Positions 11,101 to 23,100 of a stretch of 64,000 nucleotides of DNA are shown here, piece after piece. The notes under the pieces are model-generated. The model made no database searches, was not told the origin of the DNA, and saw only the letters and a program-made list of their open reading frames with translations. Source of the stretch: Crocodylus rhombifer. Taxonomy: Eukaryota; Chordata; Crocodylia; Crocodylidae. A program made the translations under genes and the position numbers. The number at the start of each line of letters is the position of its first letter. Within the stretch, counting starts at the first letter, position 1. Where the stretch lies: positions 1,061,019-1,125,018 of the forward strand of contig JAVSML010025535.1 in NCBI GenBank assembly GCA_038503035.1, in the 5' to 3' direction.

Positions 11101-14100
11101 GACTAACAGGCTCTCATCCACGACTCCTCTCAGCAGGAAACAGGAGAGACTGGTGAAGTGGAAGTGAATTGGGGATTGAAACTAAGCTCAGTGGAGAGGC
11201 CAAAAAAAATGTAGATCTCCTATTCCATTCCCTGTAAATCTTTTAAGTTTCCTATTCTCACCATGCCTAGTTCCTTTTCTCACTGATCTTCCCCTACGAG
11301 AAAGATAAGACAACCTAACATTCCCTGGTTTTTAGAGCCCCGAGTTATTCCCTAGCTACAGTCTGTCAGAGGGCCTGGCAAACATGGGAAAGTGGTGCTG
11401 TGCCTCTCTTTATAACATTTCCTGAGTAAGCCCATTAGTTTCTGATTGCACCCAGACCTGGTTTCACTTCCTTTCCATCAGCTGCTCTGCCTCATTACTG
11501 CTCATCCTGCCCACTTGCTTGGAGCTAGTTGTAACCCCTTCTTGTAATTCTAGGTCAAAGGCTTGCTTGCTCTATAACCTAGATGTAAAAACTTTGTCTT
11601 TTATTGCCCTGCACCTCATATTGTCTTTGCATACCAGTGCAAAATACTAGCAAGTCAGAAGGCAGCAGATTTGAGCCCCTAGCTCCACTCTGGTGTAAGC
11701 AGTCCCCCCAGGTGCAGGGCCAGCATTTTCATCCGGTTCTGCTCTCAGTGTGCATGTGTGAACCCCACTCCCTACTGCACTTAGCAGTGCCCTTCTCTCT
11801 AGCACACCAGCTGCACTAGTGGCTTGGGGTCAGGTTCAAATCCCATTCCTGTCAAGGGCAAAATTCCAATTGACCCTGATGAAAGTAGGATTTAGGCCAA
11901 TATTTTTAGAAGTGGCTGTGAGCCCAGCTCAGGATACCTTGGACTAGATTCCCAAGGGGCTAAGGATCTGTCCCACTGATTTCAGCCTACTTAAGGTGTC
12001 ATAAGCTGGGCCTTCCGAAGTGGAGGGGCCCAAAATGAAATACTTACAGTTGAGTCCTGAGACAGTTCCTTTCAGAGCTGAGAACTAGACCTCCATCCCA
12101 GGACTCCTAGTCCTGTCTTTTAACCGTGCAGCCCTTTCTCTTTACTCCCTCCCTATATATAGAAAAGAAAGTTTGCATAAAGGTAGCTACACAAAACCAG
12201 GGCTTATTTAGAATAAGCCATGGGCTGCTCTGAAATTTGAAAGATCCCTGTACTTGCTGGTTTTGAAGCCTGGCTTCCCAATGCATTGTTTTTGGATCTG
12301 AATAACTTATACGTTCTGAACTTTTGAATCGCTTCCTGGTTTTTCCATAGCCAGCTTTCCTGTTACAACCTGTGAAGCTTCATTAGGAGTTGAAACCCTT
12401 CTGCCAGACAGTATGGGGCATGGAGAAAAGGACCAGCTATCTTTTCACAGTGCCACGTGATGTTGGCTTTACATTGAGGGATAAACATTTCCAAGCAGCT
12501 ACATGAAAATGTACTGGATGGTAATACCACTTTGCACTTTTGCAGAGAATCTTTAAGCTCATTACAGATGTGGAAATTGATTCTGCTTGCACTTAAGTCC
12601 ATGACAAAACTGACTTTGTGTAGTATATGATTGTGGCCTTGTTTACCTGCTTTTGACAGTTAAGAAGAAGGAATGTGGATGCATTTATATTGGTATAAAC
12701 ATGATTATGCTTGTATAGCTCTTCCAATCCTGGGAGGAGAATAGGATATACTGGTGCAGGGTATCTTTACACCTGTTTAACTTCTCTAATGGTTTTATTG
12801 GTACAACTGTATCAGTAAAAAAATCCTCTCATCTAACCAAACTGTTATCTTGTTAGACCTGTGTGTATGCCAGGCCTAAGGCTCAGGGCAGGCCTACAAA
12901 GGGCTGCCCTTGAACCACCCAAGTTCCCTTGCCTCAAAGATAAGCACATGGCTCAGTGTTGGCAAGGTCAGTGGGAAGTTGAGACATTGAGCAGGTAGAC
13001 TGGCTTGCGCATCCTACAGTGAGTCAGGTGCAAAGATAGGAAAAGAACCTAGGAGTCACTTGCTCTAGCCAGCTAGTCTAGACTGGGCACATCTACACAT
13101 GCAGCAGACTGTGCAGTCATTTAGTACTTGCTTAAGCAGTATCTGGTGTTACTGGGGAGTCCCGATGCTGCATGGCTATTTTTAGCTGCTACTGTGCAGT
13201 AGCTCACTGCTACTGCATGGGTATCAGGGTTTGTGCCCAGTCTTGGTAGCAACGAGCTGCAACAATGTTGCTCATCACTACAGCAACTTACTGTCTCATG
13301 TAGTCACTCCCACTGTGTGTGAAAAAGACACACTGCTTATCTAATATATAGCAAATGTAACAAGCACTGTTTAAAGCCTATTCCAAGGCTCAGTGGTACA
13401 TGTACCCAGTGCCATGCCAAGACTGGCCTACCCAAAGCAATGTTAACTAAATTCCTCAACCAGTGTGTGTAAATGGGTCAGAATTCCAAAACAGTGACTT
13501 AAAAAACCCCTAAAAAGCAAGCCTCCAAGATTGCATGGGAGATTTAAAAAAATTATTAAAAAATAAATGACCTGAAGGGTTTTGCCACAAGATTAAAACA
13601 ATTTCACAACTTGAAGGTAGGTCAAATGAAAGGCCTCCAATCTTAACAATGTCCTTCTTTGACATAATATAAACTCCTTGGTATGCAAAGCTGCAAACAT
13701 CTGGCCAAACAGAACATGCTCAGTAATTGCTGTCAATCTTAAAAACCCACAGTGAGCTTTGCCAGCTCTGCACAGGATGGAAAATGCCTGCCAGACATGT
13801 GAATGCAAGAAAATATTTGCCTAAGTAAATCCAAAAAAACATTCATGAGTCAAATGTAGGCTGGGAAAACACTGTCTTGGTCATGAATTCTGGGGAACTG
13901 CCAACCCCATGGGGAAGCAGGAATCTGTGCTAGATATTGTCATTCCTTCCCTTGTCCCACTTGGTACACTCTCAGGCCAACGGGTACTCTATGGGAGTCT
14001 GCTTTGGTGCCCTCCACTGGCACTTGCCCCTACAATTTTGTTCTGCTCTCTCTATTTGGCTAACCTCTGTTCCTTTATGACCTCTGCCCTCTCCTGATGC

Positions 14101-17100
14101 TGTTTAGGTCCAAAACCTTCTTCTGCCACTAAATTCCTACCAAACAGCTCAGAATTTCACAAGTGGATTTTTGATTCAGATCTCACCTTTTATTTTATAG
14201 AGATACTGATGTACATACAGTGGCATCTCTGTTTAAACTCTACCTGAGGGAGCTCCCAGAGCCAGTTATACCTTGGATGCAATATGAAGGTTTTCTCTTA
14301 TGTGGTCAGCTTCTGAATGCAGATGAAATGAAGGTATTCCTCATTTATTTCCTCCTACTTTCATTTTAAATCCAAGTGATTTATGAACCTTAAATATTTC
14401 AGATTCAGAGCTTAAATACAGGGCTGGGATGCACCACCAAAAAACTTAACTTTAGTAGATACAAAAATGCAAGCATGCAAATACAAAAACTTGTGACTGT
14501 CCCACTTTTGGTATTTCTGCTTTAGCTGAGTTTTTGCAGTTAATGAAAGAAGAGTAAAAAAATACCAGAGGAAGGAAGTGCAACAACATCCTGCAGTTCT
14601 CATGTCACTAAACAGAGAGCGTGGCTGGTAGGAGAGCTGTAGGGTGAGTGAGAAAGGAGACAAGGAAAAGGCTGAAGAAATGCAAAACATAGATGGGAAC
14701 AAAGCCTTGGAGAAGCTTACAGGAGGCACAATAATGAGAACTTAGCAACTGCTTCCCAACAGAAAAGCTCATGAGGAGCAGAGCAGAAGGGCCATGAACC
14801 CTGAGTGAAGAGCCAGGCAAATTACTGCAGTATGTACAACAAAGCACACAGCCTCTCTGTTTGAGAGCTGAGGGAGCCCGTAGGTCTGAGATACAGAGAA
14901 GCTGTGAACTCATAGCTTCCCATAAACATTAAAATTGCTCAGACAGGAATACAGGGACTGCTGTACTGGCTCACACTAGCAGTCTATCAGCATCATCCAT
15001 CACACTACTGCTAGTATGGTGTAGAAGTCCTTGACTTCAGGAAAGCTGACTTTGACAAGCTCAGGAGGCTTGTCGGTGAGGCCCTAAGGGACCACGACCC
15101 CAAGGGGAGGGGAGCTCAGGAAGAGTGGTTGCTTCTCAAGGGAGAGATCCTCGATGCACAAGCTAATGCTATTCTGGCTCAGAGGAAAGGCAGCAAAAGG
15201 GCACAGCAGCCCCCTGGCTCTCCAGGGAACTAGCAGACCTCCCGCAGCTAAAAGAAAGGCCTACAAAGGTTGGAGGATGGGATTCACCTCCAAGGAGGAT
15301 TATTCTGCACTGGTCCGGTCCTGCAGGGAGCAAACCAGGAAAGCCAAGGCTGCAACTGAACTCCAACTCGCTTTGAGCATCAAGGACAATAAAAAGTCCT
15401 TTTTCAGATATGTGGGGAGCCGGAGGAAAAGCAAGGGCAACGTTGGATCTCTGCTGGACCAGATGGGACAACTGACAACTGACGCTCAGGAAAAAGCCAA
15501 CCTATTAAATGGGTACTTTGCGTCAGTCTTTCATCAGTCCCATGGGACTCTCCTGCCCCCTATGGGATGGGGGGGCCTGGGTGAGGGAGGCCTGGGTGAG
15601 GGAGATCCCCTGCCTTCCATCAATGCTGACCTTGTGAAGGAACAGCTTGAGAGGCTGGATACCTTCAAGTCTGCCGGCCCTGACAGTCTACACCCCAGGG
15701 TACTCAGGGAGCTGGTGAACATCATAGCCCAGCCCCTGGCACGGGTCTTCGAGAACTTCTGGCGCTCTGGTGTAGTGCCTGAAGACTGGAAGAAGGCCAA
15801 TGTGGTGCCGATCTTCAAAAAGGGGAGGAAAGTGGATCCAGCAAACTACAGGTCCATCAGCCTGACCTTTATCCCGGGGAAGGTCTTAGAAAAGATTATT
15901 AAAGAGGACATTCTCAACAGACTGGCCCATGGCAACATCCTGAGGGATAGCCAGCATGGGTTTGTTGTGGGTAGGTCTTGCTTGACCAATCTTATCTCCT
16001 TTTACGACCAGGTGACCTATCACCTGGACAAGGGAGAGGAGATTGATGTCATATATCTTGACTTGAAAAAAGCCTTCGATCTGGTATCCCATGATCACCT
16101 CTTGGCAAAACTGGCCAACTGTGGCCTCGGGTCCACCACAATCCGCTGGCTGGGGAATTGGCTCTGTGGTCGGACTCAGAGGGTGATGTCTGATGGAAGT
16201 CAATCGTCATAGTGCCCTGTGACCAATGGGGTTCCCCAAGGCTCTGTCCTTGGACCCATATTGTTCAACATCTTCATTAATGATGTGGACATTGGAGTCA
16301 GAAGCGGACTGGCCAAGTTTGCCAATGACACCAAACTCTGGAGTAAAGCATCCACACCTGAGGACAGGAGGGTGATCCAGGCTGACCTTGACAGGCTTAA
16401 GAAATGGGCAGATGAGAACCCGATGGAGTTTAACACCAAAAAATGCAAGGTTCTCCACCTTGGGAGGAAAAATCTGCATCATCCTTATAGGCCTGGCAGC
16501 GCTACGCTGGTTAGCACTACAGATGAAAGGGACTTGGGGGTCATGATTGACCACAAGATGAATATGAGCCTTCAGTGTGATGCTGCAGCCAGTAAAGCAA
16601 GCAAAACACTGGCTTGCATCCATAGATGCTTCTCGAGCAAATCCTGGGATGTCATTCTCCCCTTGTACTTGGCCTTGGTGAGACCACAGCTGGAGGACTG
16701 CATCCAGTTTTGGACTCCACAATTCAAAAAGGAAGTGGAGAAGTTTGAGAGAGTGCAGAAGAGAGCCATGCACATGATCAGAGGTCAGGAAAACAGATCT
16801 TACAACGACAGGCTGAGAGCTATGGGACTTTTTAGCCTGGAAAAGCACAAGCTCAGGGGTGATCTGGTGGCCACCTATAAGTTATCAGGGGTGTTCACCA
16901 GGATCTGGGGGAACAATTATTCACCAAAGCGCCCCAAGGTCGAATGGTTATAAACTCCTGCAAGGCCGTTTCAGGCTGGACATAAGGAAAAATTTCTTTA
17001 CTGTCTGAGCCCCCAAGGTCTGGAATAGCCTGCCACTGGAGGTGGTTCATGCACGTACAGTGAATGCCTTCAAGAGAAATTTGGATGCTTATGTTGCTGG

Positions 17101-20100
17101 GATCCTATGACCCCAGCTGACTTCCTGCCCTTCGGGCGGGGGGCTGGACTCGATGATCTTCTGAGGTCCCTTCCAGCCCTAATGTCTATGAAATCTATGA
17201 ATATACCCATAGAAAGAGAGAGACATTTCCTGGTTGACATTTCCTGACTTTCAGTATCTTGATTAAGCCATGTAAGCTTTTGGGGCATGGGCCATCATTT
17301 TGTTCTGTGTTTTTGTGTTTTGCACAATGGGGTTCAGGTGATTCTTGTAGGTTGTTTCATGTTGGGATCATTTAGGATAAAAGGTGCCATATTACAAATA
17401 ATTTGATCCCGTAAATGCAGTATGAATATGTGTGGTCAAATATCAAGAGCTTAACCCACTGGAGAATCACTGGAAATCTAGCCATAGGACCTGCTGAGCC
17501 CTCAGCACTTCTGAAAGATCTGTTCATTTATTTTATTTGCTGCTGAAATGGGAGCTGAGCTCTGCTGAAAATCTAGCCCTGATGGAAACTTTGCATCTTG
17601 GCAACCCAGGCTTAGTCAGGTACTAGTACTTCCAGGCTAAGTACAGACAGTCAACAAGCTGAAGGCTGAATTGATTCAGTCTTCATAGTCTAAGCTTCAT
17701 AGATAGAAGCAAGTGAACAGACATTCACTTTTAATTCCTGAAACGCAGCCACATGCCTACAATGGGTCAGGCCAGAAGCCAGGGTGTACTAGAGCATGCC
17801 TCCCTGCTGGCCTGGAGCACATAGCTTGGACCAAAGCTAGCCTGCCCACCCTGTGGGGGAGGTGCAAAGCATCCTGGGATGTTGGGGGGCTATGAGTTAA
17901 CTTGAATCTGGAGGGGATCTGGGATAGAAGTTCAATAAACCGATTTAACCTAAATCAGTTAAGTTCATTCAGGTTTATCGGTTCCAGCCACTTTGGAAGT
18001 GATTTATACACACTGAACTTCTGTTGTGTTACCGATCTGAACCAGCTTCCAATCACTTACACTGGTTTATGTGCAACGTCTGTCCCCAGCCCTAAAGACA
18101 GAATGAGAAAATGAGTGAGCTTATGGAGGGTTTTGATTTCATGTATATACATATGAATCTTTACCAAGCAATTCTTAAATTATCTTCAGGGTCATCAGGA
18201 GTTAGAGAAGCAACTGTCCCTCCTTCCCCGAGACAATTACAACCTCCTCAGCTATATCTGCAGGTATGTTCTCCCTGTAGTGTGCACACAGCACAACTTT
18301 CATCTTGGTGGCTGGAAACTTATGGGTGAAACCATAACTGGGCAGAAAGGAAACATCAGGCTGCCTTGGGATTTTTGCATGTTCCCCTTAAGATTTCAGA
18401 TGCCAAAGCTGCGTGGGGAGCATCTGTTATAGATCTGTACCAGGAGAGAAGAGATAAATGAATCTGGGAAAAAATACCTTCCAGATTGCCGCAGGGTTTT
18501 CTTACAGTTTGAAATTACAGGCATAAGTGGTGAGAAATGGGCTGTAACCACCCTCTTTGATCCAAATGCCCCAGGACATAGGGGGAGTCTGAAATCTGAC
18601 CCTGGATTTGAATCTGAATATTAAAAATGGGCTCTTCTCTTTGTAAAATCCCAGATCTAGGCACTCCAGGTTTTGTGGTTTCATGGATCTTTTAATAGAA
18701 CATACTTTGAGCACCGGGGCAATTTAGAGATTTCTCCCAAAGCCTTCTGGTATGTTAATAGTGTGTTTCCATGTGAAAACAGCTGAAGGGTTCTCACTAA
18801 TTTTGAATGGCCTGTAAGTCAGAGGGAAACTCTTTAGGTTTAATTTAGCTCTGGCAGATGCAGACTTTGGGCTGGCTGCTGGGAAAAACTGAAGGAAATT
18901 CTCTGGCCTGTGCCATGCATGAAACTAGATGATTGGAATGGCCCTTTCTGGTCTTAAAAGCTAAGGACTTACTGATTTCAGCAGCATTCTGTGGGCAATT
19001 TGCACCAGAGTTTATTGCTCCTGAGCATGACGTTTGCACATGCTCCCGGGACCGCAGCATGTTGAGCTGTGGCAAAGCAGCCCTGGCTGGCAGGGGGCCC
19101 TGGGGGAGTTAGCCAGCAGGCAGCCCCCACACTGAAGCACCTTCATGCTCCAGCCAGCCCCCTCAGCGTCTGCACGTACATTGTGGCAGAGTAAATAACT
19201 CCATCATAGGATAGCACTTGTGTCTGGCAGTACCATCCTACATCAAAGTTAATTAGTTTATTCCATCCTAATAGCATTGCACGTGTAGATGCTGACATTT
19301 TGCTGCAGAACTAATTAGGCAACTCAGCAATGTCTTGTGTAGATGCTCCCAGTGAGTATAATTTTTCCTGGTATGTGTGCTCACATGTTGAGTAATGTGA
19401 ACCAGTGAGAGTCAAAACTGAGGACAGCACCAGCCAAAATCTTACACAGTGAAACTGTTGAGTTTCGCCCAGCCCAACCTGGCCCTGGTTGATGGTTCAT
19501 TTTTCTCTGGCAACATCATTAAGAATCAAACCAGACTTTGTTTCTTTTTGTTTGTTTCTGAGGAGACATGTCTTCTCATTGTTTGACAGTTTTGGCTTCT
19601 GCAGTGATGTCTTGCAGACAAAGCCCCTGTGTGCACTGCAGTGGAAAGAGCCATGTAGCTAGATTTCTGTACTGGGGTTTAGAGGCAGAGCTGGGGTATT
19701 GTTAGGATTTTACAACCCCAGCTTTGTAGAGTTTGTCTGCAGACTATTCATTTTCCAACTTGGAATGTTTTGCGTTTGGATCCTGGCAGGTTCCTACATG
19801 AAATACAGCTCAACTCCAGCGTCAACAAGATGAGTGTGGATAATCTGGCAACTGTGATTGGAGTGAATCTCATCAGGCCAAAGATAGAAGACCCTGCTAT
19901 TATTATGCAAGGTATTATGGACTCCAGTAACAGGTCAGGCAGCCCCCTCTCTGCATTTAAATGATCCCTGAATCCAGAGTCTTAAAACAATAAACTTAAG
20001 TCAGACACATGAAGCTTAAAGTCTATCTTTCCTGGAGACAGTAGGTTCTGCCCAATAATATTTAGTCATAATAAGGCAGTCAGGCTATAAATACCTCTAC

Positions 20101-23100
20101 AATAATAAAACTTAGCACTTACACTGTGCATTTAAAATACTTTATAAAAGTGGGTTAACAGTGTTTTTGGCCTCTGGCTGAAAGGCTTTGGGGAAGCTGT
20201 GGGTAAGCTTCCTTACCTTTAAAAACACAAGAAGCTCATGGAAATAGCAACCAAGCTGACCCGTGCAATTGTACTTGCAAGCAAGGGGGAAAGTACATCA
20301 CAACTAATAGAAAATAGCTTTTGATCTGCACAGAGGCAGACCTTTGCTCTTTAGCAATGTAGTTGGCCTGTATGTTACGTAAGTCCCAGTCTCTCTCCAG
20401 GGGTGAATTTCACCCAGTGCCCAAATTCCACTCTGCTTTTAACAACATATGGTAGGATAGGAAAAATGTAAGCCTGCATGCCCCATTTAAAATAATGGCA
20501 TGAATTCCTTCCTCATCCTCAAGTGTCAGAGGCTGCTCAGCCAGATATGTTATTGGCTTTGGTGTAACCAATACTGCATTTTCCATAATAAACCATAGAA
20601 GTAGAACCTCTCTTGGTTTGCTTCCGCTCAATGGATTCCTGGCTCAGTTGCTCAATGAGTTATTCCTTGTTGCTATAGGCCATGTCCCTTTTCCATTGCA
20701 GGCACACCCCAGATCCAGAAAGTGATGACCGTGATGATCAGTGAGCATGCCAATCTCTTTCCCATGTCTAAAGATGTGCCTCCATCTCCACCCATGCAGA
20801 AGAATGATTCCAAGAAGGCCCCCATACCACGCAGCTCTGTGGGCTGGGATGCTGCAGAAGACCCACCAGCAGCTAAGCCAGACACATCAACCCAGGGCCA
20901 AATGGTAAGACATGATCCTATGGGAAATGATCATCAGGTGTTTTTTGTAAATGCTCTCTTAATATTAAGGGGGTTTAGGTTCTGGCTGTGTTGATCTAAG
21001 GCCATAGGCAGACAAGGTTCTTTGGGTAAATCTGATATTTTTTATTAGACCAATTCAAATAGTTGGAAAAATTCTTCTTAGCAAGCTTTTGGGTTTAAAT
21101 ACCCGTTGTTAGGCAGAGGAGGCATCTGCAGTAGGTGTGTGCTTTTCCTGGATGTTCTTAAGTTATTTGATTCTCTAATAAGTTTACTATTAAGTCAAGA
21201 TGTTCCCTGGAAAGCAGACAGTACCCAGAGAAAATTCAACTTGATGGGAAATTGAATTTACAATTAAAAATGTTTTGGTAGAAAAATTTGAAGAAGCATT
21301 AAGAAGCATTAAGTGTAATGTATTGGCTTATTATTATGTGACTTTAATAAACAGTATGACTGCATGTTTACCTCAGAAATATGTATCTTGGGTGAAATTA
21401 TCCTAATGTTCATCACTCTGTTTCAGAGAGAAAACCTAGATGTCAGCAGTTCCACTGCTTCTGGAGAAACTGCCAGGTTAGGCATAGCTGTGAAGGATAA
21501 TTGTGTGAACCAACCCACAGATACTTTAGGAATGTGGAAAGCACAATCGAGGAAAAGAACTCAGACCCTCCCCAACAGGAAATCTTTCCTAACTTCTTCC
21601 TTTAAAGGGGAAAAAGCCAGCAATGATAAAAATAACATATTCAACAGTGAATTTTGGAAATTTTCTGCAGGGAGTCCACTTTCTCCCTGTTCTCCAACAG
21701 AGGGACATAAGAGAACATTGTCTCAAAGCCTTTTTAGGCTGATTGACACTCAGCGTGCTTCAACCTATGATAATGTGCCTACATCTCAGACAGAAAGTGG
21801 GGAATGCACTAGCCTGCCAAGCACAGCAAGCAGCAGTTCTGAGAAAGATTTTTTATCAAGCCAAAGCCCTAGCCATGTGCACAAGGAGACATCAAGTCCA
21901 GCCTCTGATCCTAAGGACTGTTGCTCTGATCAGGAGGATCACGAAATCCTACAGCTAAAAAAAGAAATGGAGATGCAGAAAAGGGACTATGAGGAACAAA
22001 TTAAGAGGTAAATGGTTCAAAGTACAGTCTTCTAGAGGTTGTAAAGACCTCAGTTCACATGAGCATAACATTAATACCTTATGGGACTGCTTACTTGCAG
22101 TACTACAGTGCCATGTAATTAGATTTACCAAATTTGATTTTGATCATTTGGAAATATTTCATTCTGATTTTAAAAAAAAGTAACTGTAGCTTAAATTTCT
22201 ACATAAAAAGTCATTTTGAACAAGAAAACAACATTTTCCATTTTGACGGTGTTGAAATTTGACTTTCTGAAATGCTCAGAACTTTTTTTAAATCCAGGAG
22301 ATTTGTCAAAACTCATTCTTCCCCACAAAAAAAGTTTTTGGCTTTTATGAATCTGCATTTTCTGACAAAAAAGATCTCTTGTAAAATTCCCAACTCACGG
22401 CAGTTAGGGACAAAATTCAGAGTCAGATCACTGCTTGCCCCTGTAGGAGTTTTCCAGTGTGGCATAGTGGAAGAATTCTTGCCCATATTCAGGAAACACA
22501 GCATGGCCTTACAGTAACCCACAGCCAACAAACCACCTGAAGCCCATGTTTCCTCCCATGGTTCCACATGCATTTCCACCTACTGGTGAAAGGCAGAACA
22601 CCCCTTTATAGGGATACAGCACTCCATCTAGGCCATTATAGCTTTAGTTTATTTTCAGTACTACTTCAGTAGGCACAGTTTGCACCTTAGTTATCCTCTC
22701 CCACATGCCCTATTGTTTTAACAGGGCATTTTTGTTTGCTATGGGTTTTGTGGGTGGGCAAAAGCATTAAGAGAGGAGCTGTTGAGGCTGAGGGAAACAT
22801 CCTGTTCCATATCACTTGGGAAGGAAGCTCTCAGTATTGTATTGCTTAATGACGTGGAAGCCTGAATTACCAAGAGCTGAATGCTAACTTTCTACCACTG
22901 TCTCCTTTACAGCCTCGAGAAGGAAAACTATGATGTCTGGGCCAAGGTGGTTAGGCTGAATGGAGAACTTGAGAACGAGAAGAAGAAGTCTGCAGCACTG
23001 GAACTGAAGCTTCAGAATGAGGAGCGCTCACGGGAAGACGTGGAGAAGAGGAACAAGGTGCTAGAGCAGGAGATCCAAGACTTTGTCAAATCTATGAGTA

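Larger units (their letters stand above)
14334..18189. other. ARHGAP25: ARHGAP25 intron, 3.9 kb, largely repeat-derived
   Basis: The intron contains a 2.2 kb sense CR1 (15021-17200) and a TIR element (17635-18093). The stretch 14334-15020 shows no recognisable feature apart from antisense open frames without family resemblance. Confidence 0.65.

Noticed and set aside
14412..14913. Two overlapping antisense open frames of about 100 codons
   Set aside because: Intronic, with composition-driven Ser/Leu-rich sequence and no homology I can recognise.
19770..19964. Open frame extending the RhoGAP exon downstream
   Set aside because: The donor after 19911 and the correct continuation at 20702 show that the extra codons are intron.
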